Of a stretch of DNA of 64,000 nucleotides, positions 46,401-58,778 are shown piece after piece. The notes beneath the pieces were generated by a model, which saw nothing but the letters and a program-made list of their open reading frames with translations, ran no database searches and was not told the origin of the DNA. Position numbers and translations under genes: made by a program. Each line of letters starts with the position of its first letter. Within the stretch, counting starts at the first letter, position 1. Source of the DNA: Sinotaia quadrata (Eukaryota > Mollusca > Gastropoda > Architaenioglossa > Viviparidae); NCBI GenBank assembly GCA_028829895.1, contig CM054180.1, positions 112,271,135-112,335,134 on the forward strand. Direction: 5' to 3'.

Positions 46401-47943
46401 CTAGAGAAAGTATTATTTTAAAACTTTCATGTATTTAGATTTTTCTACAAGTGTATAATGGATGAACGCATACCGTAATGCAAAAACGAAAAAGAAGAAA
46501 ACAAAAGGCAACTACAAAACAAGAACATGAATAAAAAATGCAAAAGTTTGAAAAACTATAGACTTAAAAATTATAATTAAAAAATCACAACCGCTCACCA
46601 CAAACACTATAAAGTACCCTTAGCTACATAATCCATGGATAAAATCAGATTCTAAGTATTAACTTAATTTAACTTTATCGATTCATTCACCTCCTGAAGG
46701 TAGCTGTGTATATTATCTGAAATACAGTTTAATAATAAAATACATTAAAAAAATATGCACACTTCCACGATGCAAAGAGTGTATGTTTCAGAATAAATCT
46801 TTTTAATGTTTAATATCATTTTCCAGTAAAACAAGTTTCGAAGGTACAAAAAGAAATGTGTACAAATAAAATATGATCTACCTGTCTGTGTCACTATAAA
46901 CGTAACTGCATTCACAAACATTGATACATCCACGGACGTACGGTAGCAAGCAGCATATACGGATAGTGTTCAAATAAGAACTTGAAAACAGGTTTATTAA
47001 TTATACATTATAACTAACCAATTGGTCGTGATGTCTGCCTCCTTTTGCATGTACACCGACAAAAGTTGTCATATCAAGACAAACTTTCGGCAACGAGAAT
47101 GAAAGTGGGTTCTCTTCACAAACTCCAATTACTATGTAGTCCCCATTGAAAAAGGTGTCTGTCTCCTCCACTAGTATCTATGCAAATGAAATGCAAATAA
47201 TTTAATTAAAATTGTTACTGTGTCCAATCAGTGCTTATTTTATACTTTTAACAAACATATCTTATCAATACATTGCTATAGATATATTTATATTACCTAT
47301 TTAATAATAAATTATGTACCTGTTTTGAGTTATTTAAAATAATAATATTTTAACTAACGTAAATATGTTCTAAAGTCTTCTTTACATTTATCTTGCAGAA
47401 GTGTCATTATGAACGAGACTTTGTTAAATATTTAATGCATTTCTTCATCTACTAATATTTCTTTTCAAATTAAAGGAATGGTATTGCATATTAATCAATG
47501 AAATATTGATTGCAATCAGTTTGCCTATTGCTTCTATTTCATTTACAGCTTTTGTTTTAACTCAGAATATTATATTTTGTATCAAACTGCACAATTAAAA
47601 TACGAACAGAATCCAATAATTTCAAAAAGTTTATTAATGAAAGGAAATGAACACAAGACTTAAAAATCGAACACTGATAACGAAATCACATCACACACTT
47701 AACAACTGAAATTTTCTCATCAATGCTTATGACTGAATAAATTAATCTCTAAAAAGTGTATATTTCCAAACTTAGAAAACGTTATTTAATGTCATAATCA
47801 GCATATCTCATATTGTCATTTGTTCATCAAAAGTCAAAAGAGGCAAATACATGTATAAATGCGCACACTTATACTGAAATACGTTTGGAAAAGAAGCTTT
47901 TTAATTAACTCTTGCATTTTTGTCTCTCACATCAATATTTTTT

Positions 47944-48036
<93 letters not shown>

Positions 48037-51000
48037 CCGATTTGCATAATCTTTCTTTGTACGACAGTCTCTGAAATTACTTCTTTATATATGTTTATGT
48101 ATGTTTACATCTCTGAAGTTACCATTTTATATCTGTTTGTGTATATTTACATTTCAGTAATTACTTCGTCATATCTGTTTATGTATGTTTACATCTCTGA
48201 AATTAACTCTTTATATGTGTTTATGTATGTTTACATCTATTTAATAATATCTATTCATATATATCTGCCTTCTTATATCTCTGTTTCTATATATATTTAT
48301 AGATCTGTCTCACGTTTCTCTTCATTTTCTTAACATCTGAAATTTACTCATTGACAGACAATTTAAATATATAAAATTTGTGGCATGTCAATAATAAAAG
48401 AGAATAAATCTTTCATGAGTATGATAAATATATTTAATTCAATAAAAGCTAGTAAGCACAAGATTCTTTCGGTGAAAAAAAATATATTTATATTTTCTTT
48501 TCTTGAGAGAGAATGGGTACCAAGTGATGTCAATCAAATAAACAAAATAATTAAATGACCTGTCACTTAAAATGTTGCTGGATAGTTTCTGAGCTATGCA
48601 TCCTTCACTGTATATTCATGCAAGCAATTTTGATGATATATTTAAATTATACACATTATTTTCTTAAACAACTAAGTTTATAGAGTTTCCTAATATCACT
48701 TTAATGTTGTTCTATTTTAATTATCCAAATGAGCAGTCACCTCATACAGTATGTTGGTAGACATTGGTTCTCTCGAAATCAACACTTTGTTTTGCCAAAC
48801 ATTAGTGAATTTGACCTCTGCAGTCTGTCCATTACTTGACAGTACTATGTTACTCCCGCAATTGTTGTGAAACATCCAGGTATTCTGTAATGATTATAGT
48901 ACAACTGTTAAAACAATCGTAATTAAAGACATGATTTAACGTTCACTTTACATTAATTTTCACAACTATGTTGTGAAATAAATAAAATAAAATAAATTCT
49001 TATAATTTAATTCCTTGATAAACTAATACTTCAAGCCTATGACGTGAATATTTTACTTGTTAAGTATTGTGCGTAAGTGTTTGTCTACGTTTGTCTTCAT
49101 CCTGTATGGTCTTGCATTCTTTACACTTTTTTTCATTCCACTCACACTCTCACATGCAGACCCAACAGCAAAACATAACCATTGCACACATAATAAAGAG
49201 AGCTAGACAAACATCTATGATGTATGTGTTTGGACAATGTGATAACACCTGCTCAGGTCCTACGTTGCTGCTGACAAATCATTATCCCACCTTTCCCTTT
49301 CGTCAAGAGGGGTGGGTTTGGTAACATTATCATAAACCACGTTTTTTTGGATAATTTGTCAGAGTGACCGGAAAGTCTGGTTAGGGGGTGGAGCCAGAAA
49401 TATTAATATTATAAAGTGTAACTGATAAAAGGGTAAAGATATTATTTACCAGCTCAGACATGCCAGCTGATTTGTCTGTTATTACGTCATTTAAATAGTA
49501 CTGAGTATATAAACTGAAGGACAGGTTATGTCATCCATATGCTGTTAGTATTAATGTTGATATAATAATTTGATAGTGATAATTTTGATTTTGATACGGC
49601 AGCAGGGTCAATAAATACAACAAATATGTGACAACGTTGGTCAGGATATTTATAAATCTCTCCCGGATGTCATCAATAAATATAAATATTAGAAAAAGAA
49701 ATATAGAAAAGAATAAAATTTAGATGTAAGAAATGAGTAGTAAATAAAATCTAAATGTAGATGCAAGGTAGAGTTTTTTAAGTGTAACGAGCTAGGCCAT
49801 TTAGCATGTAATTGCACCCATGGCATACCAGACGTACTTGGTGACGAGCGCACGGCGAGAGACACAGTGGCAACACCCATCATTCAGGCATTGATTTGGA
49901 GGTTGACTGAAACGATGTAGCAGATTCTGGGGTGTCAGGACCCCAGAGTGGAGGTGAGGGGTGTAGCTCGAAAGAAGGGACCTCTCTCTTACCTGACAGT
50001 GTGTGTGAATTGGGATATGCACAGACTGAGATCGGGGACAAGACAGACATATGCAAGTTTGGAGCAATGGAGGCTGCTAACTGATTAGGTTTCTTCTGTA
50101 ACTCATCTAAAGGGTTTGATGGTGAAACTAATGGTACAGTGGATACTCTTATTGACAGTTGTTAACACGGGAGTAGGTCTTGAAAGCATACCAATATCAG
50201 TAGTGAAGGAGGTGATGACTAAAGATTATAAGTGGACAGTGAGATGTGTAGCAGATTACGCTTGTGCGATAGGTAAGTTTGAAGAGAGAAGTGATTCATT
50301 AGCTGATGTGTCCCATGATTCACTTATATGTAAAGAAGAAGAAATGCCCTCTTATGTAGAGCAGGATATTTCAGTATCACCGGATACGAGTAAAGCATGC
50401 AGCAAGGGTTTGACAGATGGATGTGATGATAAAACTAGATCAATAAGTAGTGAGAATAAATAGTACCAGTTAGAACCCTTATGTAAAACTGACTCAGAAC
50501 ATGGCGGTGATGTAAAGTGTGTAGAGCATCACGGTATGTATGATGGCTTTACTTTACCAGGTGAACTGGAAAGAGAGGGCATTGTGACCTTACCCTGTGT
50601 GGTAGACTCACTGGACAAACACATGAGCAACAGGTTAGTGGACGCATAGAGTATGTGTATAAAAAGATTTTGTACAGGGAAACGAGAAAAAGAGGTGACT
50701 ATAAGAAGCAAGTAGTTGTACCAAAGACAAATTGGAAAGAAATTCTTACTCTCAAGCTTGATAGTCTGACAGGAGGACACATGAGTGACAGGAAAATGAC
50801 TGAGAGGATAAAGAAAGATTAATTTTGGTCCGACATGTCTCTAGAGATTAAACACTGTTGTAAGTCATGTGATGTATGCCAGCGCTCGACAAGAAAAATG
50901 CTCAGGAACCTACACCTTGATTTGTGTGCCTTTCAGTTGGGTTGCCATATATTTGATAGGGCCAATCGTACTTGCGTCAATGAATATAAGAATGTTTATC

Positions 51001-54000
51001 AATAGGCATTCTTATGTGTTGATGATCGTGAATGTTGCTATGTGATACCCCGATGCTATCACACCATGCAAGACTAACACAGTGACCGTTGCTGAGGCAT
51101 TATTGACTGTGTGGGCACGTGTGTGAAATCCTCATGCCATGGTAGACATGATTATTAGAGCAAAAGAAAAGTACGTAGTGATAGACACACATATAGGACG
51201 TGTATTTTTAAATAGAGTCTGTAGTCTGTCCATTACTCTATAACAAGAAAGAAAGAAATTATAAATTTTTAAAAGTGGGTTTTGCTCCTCCACATTGCTG
51301 ATTATTTCAAAAGGTTGGATCCGTAAATATGTGTGCTTTTATGTTATGATAAGGGACACAGTTGTTGCCCATCCCAGTTTTAAAATTATCTTTTGTAGCA
51401 TAATTTAATCCTACATAGATGTTGGTTTCACGAATTTTCTTATTACAGTTTGAATTTCCTTTTACTGCATAGATGTCTGCTATGTAGTTGATTTTATAAA
51501 CTTTTGATAATCCTTTTGATGACATAAGTATTTGTAGCATTTTATTTAATTTGCGCTTCCATTGTAAGAAACTGTATTATGTAGAGGTCCACAATAACCT
51601 GTCAAGTAGAAGCTGTATTGTTGACTTTGATGACTTTTTGATCAGTAACATTTTAGTAAAGTAGGTGCACCAAAATGCATTATTGTTTTGATTAAGAAAT
51701 CATTGTTGTATGTTGAACAGTTAACATGAACGCATGTTGAATAGATTTGATAAATTAGTATGGTTATATTTTTCTGATGTTCATTTTAATTAGGAATCAC
51801 GCTACCAGTTGCAGTAGAAAAGGTTGTAGATGCTGTGTTGCATAGTCCACCGTATTGTGAGATATCACTTGTTTAACTAAGTGATGATCTCAAAAGGAGG
51901 GGGACGACAGGATATTTATAAATCTCACCCAAATCCCATTAATAAATATAAAAAATAACAATAGAGAAAAGAATAAAGTTTAGATGTAAGAAATGAGTAG
52001 TAAATAAAATCTAAATGTAGATGTAAAAGGAAGTTTAATAGAAGCATATACATATATAGGACGTAGCTATTGCATCACTCGAAAGACAGAATGGATGTTT
52101 TTTTCTGGGTCAAAGAGAAGTGTGCTAGTTAATGTTGTGAACGGTGTTCAGGCAGAATTCCAACCAGTCCATTATAGTAAACACGCATAGTGTGATTCAT
52201 TGTCCTTGAAACGAAAGTGTGCATGAATGAAAGAAGGAAGGGAGGGGGTTGTTTTGCATATGCAAGTTCAGTGGGATGGAAAGTAGGAAGCGTTGTTAAT
52301 CCTGTGTGTGAATGAAAGCTTGGATTCAGTCCTGCTTAGGTCAACTGAATAGCCTTAAAATAGGGGAGTAAACCCAAGTCATGTGCTTTTCCCCACAGTA
52401 ATTACACGTGTCATGTGTGTAGCAGAATCCGAGATTTCGTCGTAGTGTAAATCTGAAAGTCTGTTTGAATGATAAGACAAAAGGCTTGAAAAAAAGTGTA
52501 TGAGCTTTTTAAAGGAAATATAAATACTATTGTTACAGATAACATGGATCCTTGCTTTCACTAAAATAAGGCAGAGTTGCATTTTATAAAATGTTGAGAT
52601 TAATATTTTTTGTGTAAAATGTAATCATGATAATTTGCCATGTAAACTTAATTTATATTTATTTCAGGGTAGTGAGATTGTGCTGAGAGTAAAGTATTAG
52701 CCTTTATTTAAAGAGCACTATGTTGTTAATGTTAGCAGTCTCTGATTGTTGTATTTATAAATTGCAGGATTTCCCTTGCATCTTGGTAGCATTGCTTCAT
52801 GTTGTTGGCGTCAGTTTGCTAAATGTATAAGCTATTATGTCACTTAGAAGGGGAAGTCTACATAGACTCATCCAGGATGATGCTAGACTCCACCAGTGTA
52901 ACTAAGTGAAAATGGTACGTATGGCCATGTGAATGAGAACGGTTCTTTATTTGTTTATTTTTATATAAATATTGTATTAATGTTTATTTATCTTGTGTCA
53001 TTTCTTACCATCTTCATTTCGTGTAAAATTCATTTAATCATAGCCACCGTATCTGTCATTGTGTCCCTCTTCGTGTCTGTTTGTCCATCTGTCTATACGT
53101 CCCTCTGTCTGTCTGTCCGTCTTATATGTGAGGACCTTCCTTTGCGGGGTTAATGAGATAACAGAGTGATTTACCTCAAATTGTTGTGTATTATATAGTG
53201 TCCATCTTACAGGGTACCAAACTATGTTTATTTGATGTATACTGTAGCATACTTCAGATTTTCTTCTTGTCAAGTTAACTTTAGTTTGCTCTTGAGAGGA
53301 ATATCAATTTGTCTTTGGTTTTGGTTATTGTGATAAATGATATTTGTGGTTCAATGGTAAAAACCTCCAGAGTGTGTGCAATGTGAAAATTGGTCTTTAT
53401 TGTCTCGGTCTGTGTGTGATTGACACTCAGCTTCATCATATTCTGATAAATCCTCCTGTTCACAAACCGCACTGAGAAGGGCTTGGGTGACTTCAGTTAA
53501 TTTGCACGGTTCTTTCTTCTTTTAGCAATAGAATTGCTCTATTGTCTGTAGGCTGGAGATATGGAAAAAACACGTCTTGTCAGGTCCGAAGTCACCACAG
53601 AACGTGAACTGAGTAAATCGAATTATTAGATGATCTTTTATATGTGAATGTACTGGGAAGTCTAGAGGACAGTAGTTAAACCAATTGTCCTTGTGTGTGT
53701 CCAGTCTCAATGCAAATTTCAACGTCCTGGTGCTTTCCTTTGTATTAATAATATAATCGATCTCATAGGAATGTAAGCGGAGTAAGCACCCCTTTTATCA
53801 GACCCTGTTCTCTATGTCGGTCGCAACATTACACTTTCCAATCTCTCTCCCAGCGGCCATGAATGAAGCACATTTACTTTACTAATTAATAAATTTCAAT
53901 TTCATATTCTGGATATTTCGTTGAATATAATTAGCAATTAAAATAGCAAACAAGAAAAGCAGATTTTCATAAGTAAAGTAGTAGTTTCAATTAGTATTTT

Positions 54001-55584
54001 ACTGTACAATTACTTTGTCAGTTTACAAGTAATTACATTAATCTTACAGATCTTTCAACTAAACTTAGAAGTTGTTTCCGACTTGTAATTAATACATTTA
54101 GAATAAAACATTATTGGACAAAGAGAGGCATTTATAATAAATTAAATATAATAATGCATAAAAATATGTTCATACGAATCTTGAGAGCAACATTGTATAT
54201 ATTATACCAACTTCACTTAAGCATATAATCCACTTCAGAGTAATATGCATGATAAATGGATATCTAAACTTGCAGTATAATGTATTACTCACATAAAGAA
54301 AATTAAAACAAGACACAATTATAATGGTTAAATAACGTTCAATTAACAAAATAAAAATGCATATAATAGGCACAAGGTTTTGATAGGAATAAAATGTAAG
54401 TGTGTTTGAATGTGTTGGATATAGGGTGGTGATGTCATGTAAATGTGAGTAAATCAATGAAAATTATGTATCAAAGAATTAAAACATACCTTTTCTGTCC
54501 TAGTATCAAAACCGAAAATCGGTTCTATCATTTTGTTCAATTCCTTCTCCACTAGTGATATCGAGCCCCTGTCAATTTTAAGCGCTACCGTTACAAAAGA
54601 ATGTGTGTCTTGTGGCAAGGATGTGTCAAGGTCATTGATACGACTTTCAAGTTTTTTTACCATAGCAACTACTGAGATGTCATTTGCCATCAGCGTACGT
54701 TTAATCACCTCTTGATGGGAGGCCACTCTTCCACGTTTATGAGATATTATGTGCTTTTGTTCATGGACTGCAGCTTTCATTTTGTCGTTTTCTTCAGTTA
54801 CGAGTTTCTTCAGTCGTTTCCTACAGGTCTCCACCATCTTCAAAAGACTGTCGCACGTTGTATCTATTTCTGCAAGAGCAGCATTAATACTTTTCTCTGC
54901 CTTTAATAAACGCTTTTCTAATTCTGTTATGGCCTGGCTCAAAGAAGATTCGGCTGCACTAAGTTTGCTTTTCATTTCCTGTAACAATTGCTTGTATTTT
55001 CTCGACACCTCTGACACATGCCTGACTTCCGAACATGCGCGGTGTTCTGCTGAAGTGCACAGCTGACAGATGAGAACATTGTGATCCACACAGACGAGTT
55101 TTGCAGTTGTATCCGGGTGGACAGAGCACGGTGCTTGACGACTTGCTGCCAGACGTTCTGGTGTCAGTGTTGCCAAGTCTTCTACTTTATGGAAACTCAA
55201 TAATGGAGTTTTTCTATGAACCTCAATGCAGACTTGACACAGCTTGATATTACAGTGCAGACACAGTGATGTCGCATCGACGTTGTTGTGCACGTGACAC
55301 ACATTCTTATCACTGAATATTTTCAGGCTCTCGACCATTGCAGACATTGCATGATCTGTAGGCAAGGAATCTACAAATACATCCCTATTTTTAATATTAG
55401 AATGGCTGGGATCAATGATAACGCTACGACATAGAGGACATAACGCCTCTTTCTTCGTCTTCATCCAACTGACCAGACAATCACGACATAGCAGGTGTGC
55501 ACAAGGAAGGATTTTAGGATCAGAATATTTTTCGTGACAAACAGGACAGTCCGTAATCTTAATTTCTTTGTCCGATGTCGCCAT
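46206..55584 (-). CDS. TRIM-B: RING/B-box/coiled-coil E3 ligase with C-terminal NHR domain
   Basis: The predicted gene joins 55,584-54,490, 48,884-48,741, 47,177-47,019 and 46,400-46,206, all introns phase 0, giving about 530 residues. The RING is canonical: CPVC at 13-16, ILPCAH around C28/H30, C33..C36, a tryptophan in LVSWM, and CPLCR at the end with an arginine after the last cysteine, a position linked to E2-ubiquitin activation in RING ligases. Two B-boxes, a long coiled coil and an NHR follow as in TRIM-A. The NHR suggests binding of a protein partner, as in Neuralized; which one is unknown. The ATG in TCACGATGG is 8 nt after an acceptor ATCACAG, and the conserved donor at 58,778 is a likely 5' UTR exon end. 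Intron 1 (5.6 kb) hosts a Gypsy remnant. This is the better preserved of the pair. Confidence 0.8.
46404..47018 (-). other. TRIM-B intron 3
   Basis: AT-rich and colinear with TRIM-A intron 3; no inserted element is seen. Confidence 0.6.
47019..47177 (-). CDS. TRIM-B exon 3: middle of NHR
   Basis: This exon encodes 53 residues between acceptor GCATAG and donor TTG|GTTAGT. It includes GDYIVIGVCEENPLSFSLP. It has the same length and phase as TRIM-A exon 3, but residues outside the IGVCEENP core differ clearly, so the pair is not recent. Confidence 0.75.
47178..48740 (-). other. TRIM-B intron 2
   Basis: It carries the intact (empty) counterpart of the site where TRIM-A has its 2-kb insertion. 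It also holds a long (TC)n run at 47,947-48,032 and a degenerate TTTATGTATGTTTACATCTC repeat (about four units of 45-50 bp) at 48,085-48,240. No gene is seen. Confidence 0.6.
47947..48032. repeat. (TC)n microsatellite
   Basis: A pure dinucleotide run of about 85 bp. The open frame through it and the following TTTACATCTC repeats is an artefact. Confidence 0.9.
48741..48884 (-). CDS. TRIM-B exon 2: start of NHR
   Basis: This exon encodes 48 residues between acceptor TTACAG and donor TATGAG|GTGACT. It contains FHNNCGSNIVLSSNGQTAEV and LISREPMSTNILYE, the opening strands of the NHR. It has one codon more than TRIM-A exon 2, in a variable loop. Confidence 0.8.
49783..49815 (+). pseudogene. gag zinc knuckle remnant
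   Basis: The frame reads KCNELGHLACNC, matching the C-x4-H-x4-C part of a CCHC nucleocapsid knuckle. The first cysteine is lost. The LTR-like sequence ends just upstream, so the rest of gag has been deleted. Confidence 0.5.
50116..50463 (+). pseudogene. Retropepsin remnant
   Basis: Two overlapping frames share the region: DTLIDS in one, then a stop, and GLESIPISVVKEVM in the next. Together they fit the active-site region of a retroviral-type aspartic protease. The open frame of 115 codons is therefore only part of a broken pol. Confidence 0.5.
50640..51160 (+). pseudogene. Integrase remnant (zinc domain and start of core)
   Basis: The translation shows GGHMSDRKMTERI, then CCKSCDVCQRST (the CxxC half of the HHCC zinc domain), then the integrase-core start (WVAIYLIGPIV) and TVTVAEALLTVWARV. 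The first histidine of the zinc domain appears as leucine. Stops and frameshifts occur at several points. Confidence 0.7.
51892..51904 (+). other. Polypurine tract
   Basis: AAAAGGAGGGGGA directly precedes the 3' LTR, as expected for the plus-strand primer site of an LTR retrotransposon. Confidence 0.7.
51905..53219 (+). mobile_element. 3' LTR of the Gypsy remnant
   Basis: About 1,315 bp, starting CGACAGGATATTTATAAATC (expected TG mutated) and ending TTACAGGGTACCA. It aligns with the solo LTR at 43,607 and the truncated one at 27,478. Confidence 0.8.
53220..54489 (-). other. TRIM-B intron 1, part next to exon 1
   Basis: The last 300 bp align with 25,140-25,399 of TRIM-A. The remainder (53.2-54.1 kb) has only small unassigned minus-strand frames. 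Confidence 0.45.
54490..55584 (-). CDS. TRIM-B exon 1 (first coding): RING, two B-boxes, coiled coil
   Basis: This exon encodes 365 residues, ending at donor AAG|GTATGT. RING Cys/His: C13, C16, C28, H30, C33, C36, C49, C52. B-boxes: VCHVHNN..C..C and PCSVHPD..C..H, each followed by the Cys-x2-Cys pair and histidines. The coiled coil lies from about KYKQLLQEMKSKLSAAESSL to the KRLKKLVTEENDKMKAA region. The open frame runs on past the donor and should be trimmed. Confidence 0.9.
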
Positions 55585-55644
55585 CGTGAGAACTGTGATA
55601 ATAATCCTGTTTCAAATATTAAGCATATAAACTATTTTAAAACA

Positions 55645-55748
55645 CATTGCAATGACAAACAGATGCATCTCTCTCACTGTCTGTGCGTCTATATGATTGT
55701 CTCTCTCTGTCTCTCTGTCTCTCTTTCTCTTGCACTCTCTCTCCCTGT
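55645..55748. repeat. Imperfect (TCTG)/(TC) run
   Basis: CT-rich low-complexity sequence just upstream of TRIM-B in the presumed 5' intron. Confidence 0.7.
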
Positions 55749-55749
55749 A

Positions 55750-56600
55750 TAAATATTCTTAGTTTGAAATTATAAGCATTTCCTAAATATGAAAATGATT
55801 ATGATTTTAACTGTCATCCTTTCTCAATAAATATTATTTGATATTTGTTAGCTTCTGCCAAGACGAAGTTTCAGAGAAAATATAAGAAATTGTATTATTG
55901 TGAAAAATACTTTAAATTAATTCACTTTTGCTCTCTCGGATTTCATTATGTCAGGACTACCATTATCATATAATAAATTAATTTCACAGATAATAGAAAA
56001 TATATCAAGTGTAATATTTATGCCCGAGCATCTGATGACAAAATAAAACGGAAATATCACTTCAGAATTTTAATGTCCTACGGGAGTGAAATAAGCTAAT
56101 AAAGTCGAGTAATAATAAGGTAGGTAGTCAGACTTTGAAGACAACGAAAACAGCTGTACAGACGGAAGTCGCCCGCCCGAGTTCAATGATTGATAGTTAG
56201 CGTTTTTTACGACTTATCAATGGGACTCTGAAATTGAACGAGCGAAACGTACTAGTGCGTATCGGCCGAACAGCCTAGTGTTCACTATGTGTAGGATTTA
56301 AGCACACAGACCAAGGTATGAATGAAGTGGAAAATGTAGTGGTGGTTCCGTTAACTTCTTTTGCTCCAGATGAATTGCATAAAAACTTTTCTTCTCGATG
56401 TTCTCAGTTTTTGGAGGATTACTGTGGAGCCTTCCTCCCTTCTCTTGGATTCAGGGAGGGTAGTTGGAGGCGTGTTCTGCTGCTGTTGTCTGTTTTTGTT
56501 GAACCTGCTTGAATCTTGCTGTGACTGTTCTAGGTCCTCGTTTTTTCATTTCTTTTGTGAGGATTGGTAGGTGGGGTTAGTTTGTTTTTGAGAGTACGCT
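55750..56600. other. Presumed 5' intron of TRIM-B, nothing recognised
   Basis: AT-rich. A plus-strand frame at 56,318-56,512 is without domain and may be chance or part of the LINE remnant next to it. Confidence 0.35.
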
Positions 56601-56604
56601 CTGT

Positions 56605-57880
56605 GGTTAGAGCGTGAGTTTTTGATTTTCTAGTCTTTGATGAAGTTCTGTTTTGTGGTTCCATAGTCTATGACTGAATATATTATGGATCTGGTGATTG
56701 TTAGTAGTGTATGTGTGTCTGCCCCCTTCCTTCGTTTCATCGAATGTGATTCCTAGGAATTTGTGGGTCTTTGAGTATTGTATATTGGTCTGTTTTAATT
56801 TTAATAGGGGAATGTTTTTTTTTCGGGGGTGAAAAAGTCTATAGCTGTAGGTTTGTAAAATGCTACTTTTAGGCCCCATTTGTCTGTCCAGTCTTCTAGG
56901 TTTTCAGGGTGTTTTGAAGGTTTTTGATTAAATATCTTTGCGCTTTATGTGAGCTGTAGAGTGATGAATCATCAGCGAATTGTGTTAGTTGTGTATCGGT
57001 GTCAAAGGTAAATGTGTTAGGTCATGTATGGCTATGTTGAAGAGGGTGGAACTGAGAGCGCTACCCTATGGGGTGCCATTATTATTTGTCTTGTACTTGA
57101 CTGGATGTTTTTAATTTGTACATGGAATGTGCGATTTAGAAGGAGGTGTTTGATGCTGTATAGGTTGTCTCTAATATCAAATCGGAACATTTAGATAGTA
57201 TTGTTGGGTGCCAAACTGTGTCAAAGGCTTTTGAGATATCACTAAAGATTGCGACTGAATGATTTCTTTGTGGTCTATCTATCATGATATTGTCTATTAT
57301 TCTATTGGTGGCATCTATAATAATAATGGATATTGTGGGTCTGAATCCATGTTGCATTGAAGGGAGTAGGTTTAATGTTCCTTGGTAGTGTGTCAGTCTT
57401 ATTTACTATAGTTTCTTTCGGGGTATGGCATTGTATTATATTATCTTGTTTTCGCAGTGTTGGTATTTCGCTTATTTGTCATATTTTGTTCAAGAGTTGT
57501 GTTAGGTTGTTTAAAATGTTGTTTGGTAGTCTTCTGAGGAACTGGTATGGTATTCTATCTTGGCCTGGCGCTGTATTTTTAATTTTATGTTAGACTATGT
57601 TATGCTACTTTTGTTGGGGCTTTTTTATTTTTGATGTTGGCTTTAATTTTTAGTGATGCTAGTTTCTGGATTTTTTGGAGATTTTTGGAATTTTGAGGGC
57701 TTGTGTTGTTTGTTTGCTTGAAATTTGTCAGAGGTAGTTTGTGTTTTTGTTTGTGATGGGTTCTGAGGGGGTGGAATCGTGCTTTTATTCTTGCCTGTCT
57801 CCATTATTTGTTTTATTTTGTCCCATGTTTGTTTGGTTGTGTTTTTTTTATAGTTTGTTGCATGTCTTTTCCCGGGATGA
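56605..57880 (-). mobile_element. Jockey-like LINE reverse-transcriptase remnant
   Basis: The minus-strand translation shows, from high to low coordinate, a K-APGQDRIPYQFLRRLP-type fingers motif, then QHGFRPTISI and FSDISKAFDTVWHP (RT motif A). A broken stretch then corresponds to the PQGSVLSP and FADD motifs, followed by the thumb region (KTHKFLGITFDETK). The order and motifs are those of Jockey/CR1-type non-LTR elements. There are many stops, and the 5' endonuclease and 3' end were not seen. It sits in sense orientation with respect to TRIM-B. Confidence 0.8.
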
Positions 57881-58134
57881 TTTTAGTTAATCTCATCTAT
57901 GCAGCTTATTTGACTGCCTAGTACAAGGTCAGCCAGGTTCTCACGCTACATTCAGTCTACTGTACAGTCTTTTGTTTTACGCCCACGCACGCACATCCAC
58001 ACACAGCTCCTTTCAATTTCAATTCTTCCCACCCCCTTTCTCTCCAGGAGTCTACACTTCCGACTATGGGATATCCACGCTCACTAATCTATCGTTTACT
58101 TCAACTTGGAATTCTACCTCTAAAATGAAATCTC

Positions 58135-58200
58135 CTTTCAATACATACAGAAATGAGTAAAATACGCGTCTGCAATGTATTGCTGAATTATAGATAGATG
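58135..58200. repeat. Repeat B, copy 4 (one minisatellite unit)
   Basis: A unit of shape GAGTAAAATACGCGTCTGCA and ATGTATTGCTGAATTA, as in the arrays at 39.1-39.4 kb. A block also found at 42,690-42,845 follows at 58,250-58,395, then repeat C at 58,405-58,485. Confidence 0.55.
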
Positions 58201-58778
58201 GGACTCGTGCTATGTTTAAATTCAAAGTGATTAGAATAGAGTATTTCTTCAACAAAGAACCTTTCGGTCCATCCCCACTGGATGAATTTGTTATGATACT
58301 ATTAGTCAGAAAAAAACTATTCATCCAGATGTAACTGGTTTGGATGGCATCAGCAATTTCTAATCTATTCTCCGAGTTGTTTTCTTCCAACTTTTACTCT
58401 TACAATAGCACCATCAATTTAACAATTTATATAACAATTAAGTCTGTAATTTAATTAGGGCTATGCAAATTTACTCCGCCACACAGAGAAAATAAAATAA
58501 ATCGTAACAGGATTAAGTACATTTTACAGAATGTAATAAATAGGACATGATTAAAGCAATCGTACACATTTATTAACATTTATTAAAAATGTAATGAAAC
58601 TAATACACACAGTAATCGCAAATACCACTTAAACTCTAATGTGAAACCGAAAGTAGACCCGGATATCTCCCAAATATTTCTTCTTTTGATAATCGTTACT
58701 GCTAACTTAATATATATATATGTCATATGCAATAATAAATAACCGCGTGACTTTGAGTATAAAATAAACTAAACTTAC

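Larger units (their letters stand above)
49638..53219 (+). mobile_element. Degenerate Ty3/Gypsy-type LTR retrotransposon
   Basis: The element lies antisense inside intron 1 of TRIM-B. In order it has a 5' LTR fragment (from the phrase GTCAGGATATTTATAAATC to about 49,773), a zinc-knuckle remnant, a retropepsin remnant, an integrase remnant (zinc domain and part of the core), a polypurine tract and a 3' LTR. Reverse transcriptase and RNase H are missing. The frames are full of stops and shifts, so it is inactive. Flanking target duplications do not match, in keeping with a truncated 5' end. Confidence 0.8.
37960..55640 (-). repeat. Segmental duplication, copy 2 (TRIM-B unit)
   Basis: The right arm of the tandem duplication, colinear with 2,869-26,560 and in the same orientation. 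It carries TRIM-B. Unit-specific insertions include about 41.85-46.0 kb and the Gypsy remnant at 49.6-53.2 kb; the insertions of the other arm (11.8-13.8 kb and 15.6-25.1 kb) are absent. Confidence 0.75.

Noticed and set aside
49638..53225. Target-site duplication for the Gypsy remnant
   Set aside because: The five bases outside the two LTRs differ, and the 5' LTR is truncated, so none is claimed.
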